Source of the DNA: Cryptomeria japonica
Lineage: Eukaryota; Streptophyta; Pinopsida; Cupressales; Cupressaceae
Length of the DNA stretch: 64,000 nt
Reading direction: 5' to 3'
Assembly (NCBI RefSeq): GCF_030272615.1
Contig: NC_081410.1
Span: 574,071,241 to 574,135,240 of the forward strand
Shown here: positions 1-12,105 of the stretch, in pieces
Position numbering within the stretch: the stretch's first letter is position 1
Layout: every line of letters begins with the position of its first letter
Notes under the pieces: generated by a model
The model's input: only the letters and a program-made list of their open reading frames with translations
The model's database searches: none
Told to the model about the DNA's origin: nothing
Translations under genes and position numbers: made by a program

Positions 1-2
1 AT

Positions 3-176
3 TATTTAACCTGGTACACGAGATTTTGTGGAGTTGACAGGCTTAAAAATCAACACGGCAGTGTTCCAAACTCAAGTGAACTCCCTCCTTTCATTAGCAG
101 AACTATTTATTCATTAAGTACTTGTATTGGAGATTTTGTGCGGCTGCTACAGCTTCTATTGACGCAATGGACCTAA
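3..176 (+). CDS. Possible 3' coding end of an unidentified gene, cut by window start
   Basis: The frame from base 3 is open for 57 codons to a TAA at 174-176. It has a mixed, protein-like composition (one Trp-Tyr-Thr-Arg-Phe-Cys-Gly run near the start, a Leu-rich end) and the first 300 bases look less AT-rich than what follows. I do not recognise a family. A second frame (122-304) overlaps it and is probably a shadow, although a GTAAG donor-like string sits at its end near 301. There is no start inside the window, so it would be the last part of an exon. It may equally be chance. Confidence 0.25.
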   Translation, partial: YLTWYTRFCGVDRLKNQHGSVPNSSELPPFISRTIYSLSTCIGDFVRLLQLLLTQWT

Positions 177-1614
177 ACTCTCTGGATGTCGGTGTTTTGA
201 ACACATTTGCACCCTTGGCTACTACGGTGGTTCACTCACCAACAAGAACCAACTATTCGTCATGGTTCCATACTACACTACCCACTCTCACTAACGCTTG
301 GTAAGCCACTAGCATTGTCTTATTTTTTGCCTCTAGTGTCTGTGCTTAGCATGTAACTCTCAAGCATTTTGTAGCAGTTTAACTTTGTTTCGCTCTTGTA
401 AATAGAAAATAAAAATTACTATTTGTTGAAAAACACGCTTTGATATAGAAAGGCAACTCAGCAAAACCGCCATTAACAAGTTCACAAGAAACAAATTTGT
501 CCTTCGAGGACCATTGCTGGACAAGTAGAGCAAAGTTTAGGTTTAGACTGCAATTAACGACCTGTTCAAGATACAGACACATGGAGTATCCTTAAAAGTT
601 CATCAACTATGACCATGTCGGGATACTTTCTTAGGATAGTTCATTATGCCTAAAACCAATAACATTGATGCTCCAAAATACCTATTGATATTTTCTCACA
701 ATAGAGCATAAAAGATATAGATAGTTTTCTGACAGTTAAAATTCTGTGGAAATAACTAAAGGTAGAAATCAATCAGCGCTTCCACAGATGCCTCTTAGTT
801 TGAGCATTTTTGTCTCTGGAAAATTTTTTCCCAGACAGTCTTAAAAATTATCTGGTAGGAAAAGAAAACATTTAGTAAGCTATGGGATTTCTTTAAATAC
901 AAGTTTTGTAGTACAAGTTTGGGATTAATCCATCCAATGAAAGCAAAAATGACATTGGTTATTATTCCCTGTATGTCTTAATAATTTGAAGACAGGACCA
1001 AAGGTTATCCATGTCTCTTGGACCTACACTCGAGGCAAACGATAGGTTATAATAATTACTTGAATTGTCATGTGTGCCTGGACCTAAAGATTGCATCTCC
1101 AACTAAATTTGGTGGGTTCTTGCGCATCTCAGGAAAATAAAATTAATAACCCATTGATTGCTTGAAAAAAACTACATCGTCAATCATCTATAATAGAATG
1201 AATCTCCAATCACATGCTTGACATCTGACCATCACCTTACGGTTTGGCTTCAGCATCTTTAATTTTTTTATTGGAAAGTCATTTTTTCCACGCAATGATT
1301 TCTGGATCCAAAGCTTCCATTGAAAAAATGCCTAGAAACCTATTCTAACATCGTAGTTACTTAAAATGCATATAGTAATCACTTCGTGTATTTTGTGAGT
1401 TAGTACTAGAATTAGAAATTAGCATTTTGCTTAATTGGCAAGTAACGTAATGACTAGGATGTAAATTTCATTACTGTATGAACTACACATTATCCACACT
1501 TCAAAACCCAATTCTATTCAAAAGAAATTAATATTTATATGTTTCTGCAGCTAATAAGATTTCATTGGCATAACGAACTTTCATGTTAATTTTTATATGA
1601 ACTTAAGGTCTCTG
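177..1614. other. No recognisable feature
   Basis: AT-rich sequence with stops in all frames. I see no transposon protein, RNA gene or clear repeat here. Confidence 0.5.
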
Positions 1615-2090
1615 TTCTGAACACAGGCTGATCAAACATCACTTTTCACCAATAAGAAAAAAATAAATCTAGAACTCCTATACCTCGCATTTTTCCTTTA
1701 TTTGGACAATTTGTCCATTTTATATTCCACAAAGACAAACTTTTATTCTATCGTCTCAGAAGCATCAATGCCCAATAGTTCTACAAAGTTTTATTTTCTC
1801 CCTTTCATGGGGATTTGCATACCAATAGAAGCTGTTGTGTATCACCCAATGCATCTTTTGGCATCTGGTGCCACCATTCTGAACACAGGCCAATCGAACA
1901 TTGTTTTCCTCTCAATAAATATACCAGATCTAGAACTCCTATAGCTTGTGTAGTTTCTTTAATTGTTCTCTAATTTGTCTTCCATAAAGAAAATTTCATG
2001 AAGGTCTACCGTCTCAAAAGCATCAGTTCCCAATACTTCTACCTTCCTTTCTCTCTAAAAGGACATTTTCATATCTAGAGTAGTTTTTTG
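1615..2090. repeat. Direct duplication, period 262 bp
   Basis: The string TTCTGAACACAGGC starts at 1615 and again at 1877. After each copy the same order of words follows: a CTAGAACTCCTATA phrase, then 'CTTTA..T..TTTGTC', then 'GTCTCA.AAGCATCA', then 'CCCAATA.TTCTAC'. The two copies are clearly diverged and the second has indels. This looks like an old segmental tandem duplication of non-coding sequence. No protein in it is recognised. Confidence 0.65.
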
Positions 2091-5000
2091 GTACCCAGAG
2101 CCAACCTTCTTTTGTGTGTAATATAAAGAAATATTCGTGCAGGAGCACCCAGGCATATCTGCAATCGGCACCACTAAAAAGATCTCCAGTTTGTTTCTTC
2201 AGTTTTGGTTTTATTTTGTTTTGATTGGCATCTCTCCTTCGGTGCCTAAACCTTCTAAATTTGTTCTCGATTTCTCTGTTTTGTTTTGACAAGAGATTTT
2301 CAACTACCCAGTAGAAATGCATGCGATATGTGGAAGTATAAACAAGGTGTAAAGCAAAATTCCATAACGTTTTCCAGCGTTCTCCTTGCCTGAAACTTTC
2401 AATGAAAGTATGGAGCTCTACTAAAGGAAAAAGGAAGACCGTTGTCAAAATGTTATAATTGCAACTGCACTGGAAGACGCGTCTGCAAAATGTAGAATCA
2501 TAGACTGAGCCATGAACTGTTGACAGAATGCTTCAAGGAAATGCTGTCTCATGGACTGCAATGTTTGCAGTCGGATGCACAAAATGGACCTGTTGATCAG
2601 ATTTTAAAATCTTCAAACAAATGCAATTGGCGGGTGTAAAGCCAAATTCCACAACCCCACCAACATCATCCCAGCCCGTGCCTAAACTAGGAGCTTTGAA
2701 ACAGAGTATGGACGTCCTTCAAAGCCTAGCATAGAGGGGATTTTCGTCAGACACTATAGTTGCAATGCTCAGGTCAAATCAAATATTGAAGCATAGACAA
2801 GCATAAATTCCTCAACAAGATACGAGTGCAGGGGCTGCACAAAATGGATTTGTTAATAAGACTAGATAAATTTTCAAAGCAAATGAATATACTTGCAAAA
2901 CCAATCGATTCAGCAAATAAATATTATTGAATGGGCATCCAGAATGGAAAATGAAACGATGGGGTTAAATTGCCAAGAGAGTAAGGGAAGGTGGAAGGGC
3001 AAGTATTCACAAATTGGGGCAGATGAAAACAGAAATATAAAAGAGGTAGATACAGTGTGTGAGGCGCACCAAGGGGAATGCATAGAAAGGAAAAACAGGG
3101 ACCCATGTTGGAAGGAGATAGCAGAAGGAAGGGTGTGTGGAAGAATCAGAGAAGGATAGTATGCAGAAAGCAGTGGCAATGACAGGGTAAAAGCAGAGTT
3201 TTGTAATGATAAAAGATCAGATTGATTGTTAATAAATATTTCTAGTTTATAATTGAGTCAAATTGGAAAGGTTTTCATTTTGTGTTTCGCACATTGTGTT
3301 CCACCTTGTGCGTCTTGATACGACTTCTTTCAACTTGAATACAGAGAATCTCTGTTTCTGCTTGGTATTTGTTAAGCTTTGATTTTTGAAGGTTGAGGTT
3401 TGGAATCTTGCATCAAATATTTGTTTATTAAGTTCCTACCTTGTTAAGTTGTGGTCCTAGGTCCTCAATTGTTGTACTTGGTTGCAGAAAGGGCCTGATT
3501 ATAGATATTCAACTAGTGAATTATGACTGGTTACCTTAGACAAGGAATTAATTCCCCCTTTAAAGGATGATTCTTTATTTTTAACAAATATAAGTTTTCC
3601 AACTATCCCATGCATCAATTGATCTTAATATTTTCTGAAGTACAATCAATCTGGTCTTGATCTTTAACCTTCAGGTGCACAGCTGCCGCCATCTCTAGTT
3701 AGTTGTTTAAAACTTATTTTAACTTTTAATACTAGAGGAGTTGTTCCACTACTGTTATGTAGAGGGGTATCCTATAGGTGCAATCAAAAAAAGCTTGACC
3801 AATTCAACAAAGGTCAGCAAACATAAGTTTGAGGAGAATATAAAGACATGTATTCATGGTTGTACAACATATACCTTCTTTATGAAAGACAACCACCAAT
3901 ACATTAAGGGAGATACTACAGAATGGTGACTTCGCCCAGTATATGTTTTAGAATCTGTGGACCCAAGGTTTAGGTTTCAAGGTCTTGATAAGACTTCTTC
4001 ACAAAATGGGTCCACAAACCAACACAATAAGAGCTTTTAGAGCTAGACGAATAACACCCACATTTTGACTTGGTAAGAATGAAAGACAGGGAAGCAAAGG
4101 AAGAGCAAGAAGACTACGCCTTGAAGACAGTACAAGAGGGAAAAGGAGTTCAGTACTTCAGCCCATAACATATTTGCTTTGAATCACAGTAATATCAATG
4201 TCAATGTTGATGATTGACTTTATATTAAGCTCTTAGTATACTCTGTGAATGGCTATGCTGAACTATTGTTTTTTCGATAGCTATACCATGATCAAGCATG
4301 ATTCCTTTTTTTGTTGCCCCTTATATATAAGTCAGTGAACAAATGAACTTCTTATTTCAATTAAAAAAATATTTATGTAAATTTTAATATACAATTAAAG
4401 GCTGCTGAACCCCAACCACATTTATTAAACCGGGATGTTGATAGATAACTGCAAACCTATTTGAATCCCACAATTAGAGAATTCTTAAATAATCGTGCAG
4501 AGATATATGTTCTAGATCATATTTCTGTTCTGATAGTTTAGTTATTGGTAGCAATTTCCTATATCGCTATTGCACACTTCTTTTCAATGGTTCTCATGAA
4601 ATGTAGTTCACCATATCTCCATTTTTGCTTTCTTTTATGCTTGTTTGGTTTATACAATTCACTTTTCTAGTTTTGAATAAAATGTGTTCATAATAGTCAC
4701 ACATGAGAAGATACAAAATGCAGGTCAAGTTATGACATCTGCAATATAGGCATGATTCCAAAATGTTAGATGCTCGGACTACAGATAAATTAGCTCTTAT
4801 AACAAGAAACTACTTTTTGTTGGAGGGAAAACTATATAGGACAATTTTGCTTTCAAATAGCAGTACTCAAGCCAACCATCACAACTTTGGCAAAAGTTAT
4901 GGGGATGGCATACTTGTTTGATGCTACGTTGCTGAATCACAAATTAAAACATGGTGGGTGGTTGCAATCATAAAAGCAAATATGTTTCCTAGGAATTTTT

Positions 5001-5804
5001 CAGTATATCACATGATAAAAAGGTATTTTCAATTTTTTAGAGTATTATTGAGACAGACAACAGGAGAGCAGGGAACATGTTTTGGAGATGGCACGGACAC
5101 ACACACACACACGAGCTTTCTTATAAATTATAGAAATCTCATTTTTTATTATGATATACATATTAGAAAAATACTATGAACTGTGGCAGTCTAATATTTT
5201 TATTAATTATAACATTTTAACGAAAAGGTATTTCTCTGGACCTGTCTACCATTCATGCAATCAAACAAAAGAAACGATGGCAAGTGCAAATTGAAGCAAG
5301 AAGGCCACTAAAAGGTATTTCCGTAATAATATTATCTGTAGAAAGAAACAAATGACAAACTATTCTCTGCTCTACAGCAAAACATTATGGTGGACTATTC
5401 TCTGCTCATGTTGCCCTATCCCTGCAAATTTGCTTCCACGATCATTCTTGTAAGGATGTATCTTGTTGCGGGTCTGTGTAAAGCCCAGACATACAATTCA
5501 AGTGATGACACTGACAGTTTACTACATACTAGCAATTGCACCTTGGTGTGCAATGGGTATGCCAAAGAAGTTCAATGAGGAAAAATTTTGGTCCATGTTT
5601 TGCATACATTTGTGCAATACATGAGGTGAATTGCTTGATTGAATATAAAAAAATACATGAGGTCAATTGGCAGGTCATGTAGCAAATGGTGTTAGTGCAA
5701 CAAAGGTCTCAGTGGACAAGTGATAAGTTCAAATCAATTATGCATCCATTTGCATCCATTTGCAGGGATCCAAATATGAGTGAAATAAAACCTCCAAATT
5801 TATA

Positions 5805-5805
<1 letters not shown>
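2091..5805. other. Gene-poor stretch with one 141-codon orphan ORF
   Basis: The only longer open frame is on the minus strand at 2023-2448 (141 codons, with a Lys/Arg-rich centre). It matches nothing I know and overlaps the end of the 262-bp duplication, so I treat it as chance. Two diverged copies of a 'GCACAAAATGGA..TGTT' phrase lie near 2577 and 2839. The rest is AT-rich and featureless, apart from a short (AC)n run. Confidence 0.45.
5097..5112. repeat. (AC)8 microsatellite
   Basis: An uninterrupted AC run follows GCACGG. No other function is suggested. Confidence 0.85.
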
Positions 5806-5857
<52 letters not shown>

Positions 5858-6677
5858 CACATAAAGAGGGTGATAGGGAGAGATAAGTGAGATAGCTCAT
5901 TGGAGAAAGATATGGATAAAGGGAGATAGATAAGAATGAGAGGAAGATCAGGAGTGAGAAATTGAGATCTAGGGTAGCAGAGATGGATTGAATCGGAGAG
6001 AGGGGGAGAGGGGGAGATATAGAGATAGAGAGGGATAAGGAGAGATATGGGAAGATACAGGTAGAGAGATATAGATAGAAAGAGATCTAGAGAGTGAGAA
6101 ATGAGAGGGAGATATAGATAGAGAGAAATGGAGAGATAGAGTGAATAAAAGAAAGATGTGGAGATAATGAGATATAGATGGAGAGGGGGAGGGGGAGATA
6201 GGGATATAGAGATAAAGGGGGAAAGAGTGAGAGAGAAAGAAGGTGACAAAGTAAAGTAAGAGAGACAGAGATATAAAGAGGGGAAATATAAAAAGATAGA
6301 TATATAGGGAGAGAGAAAGAGGGAGTGTGTGTATATGATGGTAAGATATATATTACGAGAGAGATAGTGAGGCAAATAAATATGCATAAATAGATAGAGA
6401 AAGGGAGAGGGGGAGAAATAGAGAAAGGATAGAGGAAAAGTAGAGAGATATAGAAAGAGGGAGTGATAGTGAGAGAATAAGAGAGGGAAAATAAGGGAGA
6501 GATAGGAATATAAATAATGAGATATATAGAGAAATATATAACTTAGAAAAAATAGAGGGTGTGTGACAAAGATAAATGCATATATAGAGGAAGATATGGA
6601 AGGAGAGAGGAAGAGGGAGATGATTAAAGAGGGCGAGTTGGAGAGATAGAGAGATAAAGGAGGTGATGGAGACAAGT

Positions 6678-6715
<38 letters not shown>

Positions 6716-6735
6716 AGGGGTGATGGAGACAAGTA

Positions 6736-6776
<41 letters not shown>

Positions 6777-6956
6777 AGGGGGGGGGGAGTTATATAAATA
6801 GATAGTGAGAGAGAGAGAGAGAAGGGGGGGGGGAGTTATATAAATAGATAGTGAGAGAGAGAGAGAGAGAAGGGGGGGGGGGAGTTATATAAATAGATAG
6901 TGAGAGAGAGACAAAGAGAGGGAGAAAAACAGAGAGAGGATAGAATAAAGTAAATT
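5806..6956. repeat. Purine-rich GA/GGA/GATA low-complexity tract
   Basis: About 1.15 kb in which the plus strand is almost all A and G, opening with a pure (GA)n run at 5813-5850 and continuing as mixed GAGA, GGGAGA, GATAGA and GATATA. The minus strand reads as a long Ser/Leu/Pro/Tyr open frame only because CT-rich DNA lacks stop codons; it is not a gene. A weaker GA-rich patch follows at about 7150-7250. Polypurine tracts of this kind can adopt triplex DNA, which is known for the class but not shown here. Confidence 0.9.
6660..6912. repeat. Compound tandem repeats inside the GA tract
   Basis: Two units of about 59 bp (GGTGATGGAGACAAGTAAT, then (AT)n, then (AG)n) run from about 6660 to 6780. 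They pass directly into three units of 46-49 bp (a G run, AGTTATATAAATAGATAGTG, then (AG)n), with AGTTATAT at 6788, 6834 and 6883. The non-repetitive cores are identical between copies and only the AT, AG and G run lengths differ, so the expansion is recent or still unstable. Confidence 0.85.
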
Positions 6957-8094
6957 ATCTTTCATATACGCATTGCTTAGTGAATGTGGTTGCCATTGGG
7001 TGGCATAATGTGCTCCACCAAAGGTATCAATGAAAAAGTGATAACTTGAAATCAACTCTGCATCTACTTACATGGACTTAAATACAACTAAAACAAAAAC
7101 TTTGAATGAATAAGATAATCAGGCTACATTACCAATAGGCTCATGTTAGGTTTGCAACATGGAGAGAGGAGGGAGAGGGAGAGGCAGTGATAGAAAGTGA
7201 GAGAGATAGAGAGGGGAAGAGTGAGCAAGAGAGAGAGGTAAATAGATAAGAAAAATTGTCCTTGAAGCCCATCATGTATTAAGTAGCAGAAAGAGATTGA
7301 CGAGTATGAGGAGTGATTGCACAATGTAGTGAAACTCAATGATATTTGAAAGGCCAATAAACCCCATTTGTATGTAATCATGTTGTTCAATCTTTTGTCA
7401 TAAAGAGACCCTTCCAAAAAGCATGTTGACTTCACTTTATTATTATAGTAGATAAGTTTGTATTTTGTGGTCTAACTTATTTACCATCGAGTTAATTAAT
7501 CAAATTTTCAATTTGAATTGTTATTGTGCAGTCAACTTTGTGTCCATCAAGTGTCATGAAGAGGCTAAATTTTGATGATCCACCATAAGTTTAAGATTTT
7601 CTTGGACATCTAAGATCAATTGAACAATTAGGATTTGATACATAGCTATTTGACATGTACATTGTATAGAGATCTTGAAATGACATGCCACATTTTAAAA
7701 CACTACCACTGTTGATAAATAAGGTGACGTATGTGAGAAAAGAGCTTAATCTCCAAATAATTTCAATTAGATCATGAATAAACCATCAAATTAAAAAGGA
7801 AGATCTTGCGTTCCAAAATACCAATTCAATAGACATGCTTTTAGGTGCTTAAATCTAGAATTTTACAGGTCAGCCATACAACAAACAAAAATTTTCTCCA
7901 AAAACTCATTAACATAATAAAAAACCCTAGAAGTGGCCTTCTAGCATTGGCAATGGAAACGGTGATTCCTTGTGCAGGTGAGGATTAGAGTGATTCAAAG
8001 GATGGCGAAGGCAATGGGGAAGACTCTGCAAACACAGAGATAGGTGCTTGGGAGCGAAAACGAGTCATTAACATTCTATTGGAAGCTACCTGGA
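6957..8094. other. No recognisable gene
   Basis: Apart from the GA-rich patch at about 7150-7250, which gives a spurious minus-strand frame (7124-7435), I see nothing coding. The stretch leads into the 5' side of the LRR pseudogene. Confidence 0.45.
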
Positions 8095-8095
8095 T

Positions 8096-9435
8096 GAGGA
8101 ATTGCAATTGGACCTCTTATTTCTCTGTTGTTCACTCTCTCATTTCTCACTCTTGCGCTCTCTCTCAACACCTCACAAGTTGAAGTTATGAAAAAAATCT
8201 GCAATTTAATCCCCCCTTGCTACAATTGTAATCCTAATTCTGACCCATGCCAATGGGATGGTGTAAGTTGCAGTGAAAACCGGGGTGATGACGTTGTAGG
8301 ACTCGACTTGTCTGATTTTTATATTAATAACAGTATTATTTGACAGTATGTGTGTAAGCTGCCAGCACTGTTGTTCACTCTTTCATTTCTCACTCTTGCG
8401 CTCTCTCTCAACACCTCACAAGTTGAAATTATGAAATATATCTGCAATTTAATCCCCCCTTGCTACAACTGTAATCCTAATTCTGACCCATGCCAATGGG
8501 ATGGTGTAAGTTGCAGTGAAAACTGGGGTGATGACGTTGTAGGACTCGACTTGTCTGATTTTTATATTAATAACAGTATTATTTGGCAGTATGTGTGTAA
8601 GCCGCCAGCACTGTTGTTCACTCTTTCATTTCTCACTCTTGCGCTCTCTCTCAACACCTCACAAGTTGAAATTATGAAATATATCTGCAATTTAATCCCC
8701 CCTTGCTACAATTGTAATCCTAATTCTGACCCATGCCAATGGGATGGTGTAAGTTGCAGTGAAAACGGGGGTGATGATGTTGTAGGACTCGACTTGTCTG
8801 ATTTTTATATTAATAACAGTATTATTTGGCAGTATGTGTGTAAGCTGCCAACACTTCAACTTCTTGATCTCAGTTACAGCTGGTCAGGAGGCCCAATCCC
8901 TGAGTGTGTTGGCAGCTTTGCCAATTTGAAAATTCTGCATCTCTCTTATAATAGTACTTCAAAAACATTTCCTCCACAATTGTGTTCTCTGCGCAATTTG
9001 CGAGTCCTTGATCTCAGTTACAACTCGCTACGAGGCCCAATTCCTGACTCTGTTGGCAGCTTTGCCAATTTGACAATTCTGCGTCTCTCTTCCAATAGGT
9101 TTTTCAGAATCTATTTTCCCTCATTTGCGTTCTCTGAGCAATCTGCGTGAGCTTGATCTAAGTGACAATCAAATGAAAGGGCTTATTCCTCCCCAGTTGT
9201 TTTCTTTGAGCAATTTCCAAACCATGGATTTAGCCAGTGTCTACGGCTTTTCAAAGCTACTTGAAGAATACTGCATGTCAATTCAATGGGGAATTCTGTG
9301 TTCTATTCCACTGCGTGAAATTCATGGCGCACTGGTTCCCCTTAAAGCTTCAGCTATTTGAAACCCTCTTGGCAGTCCCAGTCACCATGTATAACGTCAT
9401 GGCCAACACATCACAACTCAACAACGGCTTGTGAA
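8096..9435 (+). pseudogene. Leucine-rich-repeat receptor-like protein fragment, broken
   Basis: The frame at 8611-9150 reads as the start of a plant LRR receptor-like protein. It has a hydrophobic signal-like stretch (LLFTLSFLTLAL), an N-terminal LRR cap (two close Cys, then DPCQWDGVSCSE and VVGLDLS), then LRR units of the L..L..LDLS.N...GPIP type at 8854-9110. A one-base T gain in the five-T run at 9100-9104 breaks the frame. The LRR continues one frame over (HLRSLSNLRELDLSDNQ, about 9116-9235). Sense is then lost, with no transmembrane or kinase part. Upstream, the frame has no ATG between a TGA at 8095 and the signal-like stretch. Such proteins sense ligands at the cell surface; this copy cannot make one. 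The N-terminal segment is present three times (separate entry). Confidence 0.85.
8125..8853 (+). repeat. In-frame triplication of a 243-bp signal peptide plus LRR-cap segment
   Basis: Units begin at CTGTTGTTCACT, positions 8125, 8368 and 8611, so the period is exactly 243 bp (81 codons) and the frame is kept. Units 2 and 3 differ at only a few bases and unit 1 at more, so the last duplication is the youngest. The junctions join AAGCTGCCAGCA to the signal-like stretch, whereas the native continuation after unit 3 is AAGCTGCCAACACTTCAAC. The short shared CTGCCA.CACT suggests unequal exchange or slippage. Unit 1 ends in a TGA at 8341-8343 where units 2 and 3 have TGG (Trp). Confidence 0.92.
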
Positions 9436-10453
9436 TATGTCGGTAGAAATACCTGAAGGGAAAGAATTCGTCCGGAAAGGAAAAAATGTGACAGTCTAGA
9501 TGCATGCGATTGTGTTGCAATGAATTTTGGATGATATTAACCATTGATTGTAAAAGTCAGTTGAATAACTTCATATAGGGTACGCCTTCGGGGTAATAAT
9601 CGAATTTTTATTTTAAAACTAGGGTGGGGACACATGGATGTCTATAAAACTAGATGTCCCCGGATATCGTGATGGAAGCTAAACATTCCAGGGCATTATG
9701 TGGATGTCCTGGGCACATTACATATTTTTGCTTTAGTTTGGGATAGACATCGCCTGCCGCACCTCTGTTCTGGAAATAGGAATGGGGACCAAGTTTCAGG
9801 GAATGGGATGTGTCTCCGTGTTAAATAGGAAGTAACTGATGTTTTTACATTAAAAGCCATCCTTATTCCATTCACAGAGAGAGAGAGAGAGAGTACACAA
9901 TGAATTTTGAAATATAGATTGTCTTCATTAATTTGGAGATCACTGATTGCAAATATGTCATGCCCCCTACAGTGAACCCCATTACCTGAATTCTAATCAG
10001 CACTGGGAACGACCAAATATCATTAACTTTGCAGTGTATATATTCAAGGACGGGAGCATAGAAGACCGATATTGGCTAGAAGTGTTTGATTGATTATGTG
10101 TGCAAGAAGTGCATGATCGATAATCATTAGTTAGTCTTAGTTTAGAACAAATTAGCATGAGGAAGGGATGCATTAACCAAGGGAATTTGCCAATTAGAAA
10201 AGAAATCACTTTTCCTCACATGATGGAGATGTATTAAAGACCAAAATCGAGCAAGGCAGAGGAGGCATAGAAGTATCTGGATTGTGAAAGAAAGAAAGCA
10301 TTCGCGTGCCTTCAGACTGAGACATACACATCAACTGCTCAGCGATCTGATTATTTTCTTTATTATTTTTGGTGGTATGATTTATATTAAGATCAATATG
10401 CATTTATATGTAATTTTTTATATATATGATCTTAGAATGACAACTCTGTTGTC
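9436..10453. other. No gene seen; short (GA)n at about 9877-9894
   Basis: Non-coding sequence downstream of the LRR relic. Phrases such as GGATGTC and GGGCA recur around 9630-9720 without a clear repeat unit. Confidence 0.45.
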
Positions 10454-10575
10454 TTAAGTCTACATATATATTTCTAATCACTATTAAGTCTACTTGTATA
10501 TTTCTAATCAATATTAAGTCTGCATATATATTTCTAAATCAGTATTAAACCTAATTACATTTCTAAAATCTGCAT
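10454..10575. repeat. 30-bp minisatellite, nearly four units
   Basis: The word TTAAGTCT begins at 10454, 10484 and 10514, with a decayed copy (TTAAACCT) at 10545. Each is followed by a TATATTTCTAA phrase. The spacing of 30, 30 and 31 bp and progressive divergence mark a short tandem array. Confidence 0.85.
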
Positions 10576-12105
10576 AAGATAGAATGAACAGATTCTGTAG
10601 AACTCGAACCAATCAGACCTCCTTTTGTGGACGGGATGATATGGTACATATAAGGAGGGCAAGCAGCCAAAAGGTCCATTCTAAGTTAAGCAGGGGGTGA
10701 TTGATGGATGTGCTTCCGTACCCCTGACCTCTGAAGTGTTAAGCTCCAGTGGTACTTCCATAACCTCGAGCCTGTTGGATAGGCTCAAAGGCACCTTATG
10801 ATCTCCCACAGTATTTCATAATAGCAATGGGTTGATTGGATGGAGCTCCAAAGGCATTTATTGAATATCATGAGCATGAAAGTTCTATATGTACATTGTT
10901 AAATATTATGATTATTTGTGTTACTAATCTGGTTGCAGTTTCAAGATTAGGGTTCTAATTCAATAATATACATTTCCAAGCATCCTCCAAACCCTAATTA
11001 AGGCAATTTAGAGCAAAGTGAGTAAAGTTCCCGTAGGGGGCATTACAAAATAATTGTAATATAAATCTCTTTAACAATGTTGATTAATTACTTTGCCAAA
11101 ATGATAATGAACTCTTCATACAATAAAACATAACTAAGGTGAATAAAACCTCGATGGTACTACCATTCTCCTTAACTTTCAAGTTAAGGAGAATGGTAGT
11201 ACCATTTCTACACACAAAATGGTAACTACAGCATTAAAATTGCCAGAAGTCTCCCTATCCTCTTCAAATAACTTTTAAGTTTACAACAGTGGCAACAGTC
11301 ATGCCTGGCATTTCAGGACAGCAATGTCCCGTCTGAACAACAATGTTTTATATTAGTCATTATGATCAGCAATATTTCCTAAAAATATTATAACAGTAAT
11401 GATGCTCATATTAATTGGTAAGAGTACCAATAATGATGTTAGCTAGCACTATACCAATCAATAATGCTACAAATCAGAATAATGCCAAAATGCTGCTGAT
11501 TAATAATCATGAAGATTACTAAACTTAGGAAGATAGTTATGTCAAAAGACAATAAGGATGAAGACAATTTCAACATTACTAATACCTGACATGTAACAAT
11601 TAAAATTCCCAAACACAGCTACAACATCATTAACAGCTCATATGTAACAATTAAACTTCCCAAACACTGGTCTCGACAATATAATTATGTTTACAAGTGA
11701 TGTAATGACAGCAATAAACAACGATATGTAGAAATAATAGCAAATAAACAGCAAGATTAAAATCTGTAATGCAATAATTGACAAGCCAAAGAGTAGCATA
11801 ATCATTAGACAAATTTTGTCAAGTAACCACAATGCTCATGAATCACAAATAATGACAGGCAGTCATAATCATAAATCACAATACACCAATCATATTCCTG
11901 CTTCACAAGGTTTTCTAACCCAATTATCTTCAAATTGTATAAATACATTTTATTTTTGAAATAACAACAGCAATAGTTGTCTTTGTTTGGTAACAGTCCT
12001 CACTGCTATTCAATTATGACAACTGGAAATCTTGACCACTAGTTCAAGGTGTATATCCCCTTTATGAAAGTTCCATAGAAGAATGATCAAAGAATTGCAG
12101 GTCTG
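10576..12105. other. No gene seen; contains a perfect hairpin
   Basis: AT-rich sequence without coding sense on either strand. The only outstanding structure is the inverted repeat at 11154-11205. A patch at 10670-10760 recalls 5S rRNA words (AAGTTAAGC, GAAGTGTTAAGC), but they do not fall in 5S order. Confidence 0.45.
11154..11205. repeat. Perfect inverted repeat, 25-bp arms with a 2-nt spacer
   Basis: The arm at 11154-11178 begins ATGGTACTACC and ends AACTT. The arm at 11181-11205 is its exact reverse complement, with TC between. All 25 pairs match while the surroundings are degraded, so the palindrome is young or maintained. No flanking target duplication is visible, so it is not obviously a MITE; template switching at a replication fork is a simpler origin. 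Confidence 0.95.

Noticed and set aside
2023-2448. 141-codon minus-strand ORF
   Set aside because: No family motif, no homologous relic nearby, and it overlaps a non-coding duplication. This length is reachable by chance in a 64-kb window.
2893-3179. Overlapping plus and minus ORFs of about 89 codons
   Set aside because: They are shadows of each other in a purine-rich patch, with no recognisable domain on either strand.
5800-6732. 310-codon minus-strand ORF rich in Ser, Leu, Pro and Tyr
   Set aside because: It is the complement of the GA/GATA tract. CT-rich DNA has almost no stop codons, and the protein is pure low complexity.
10670-10760. 5S rRNA-like words (AAGTTAAGC, GAAGTGTTAAGC)
   Set aside because: The words are not in 5S order or spacing, and the A box, intermediate element and C box are not all present.
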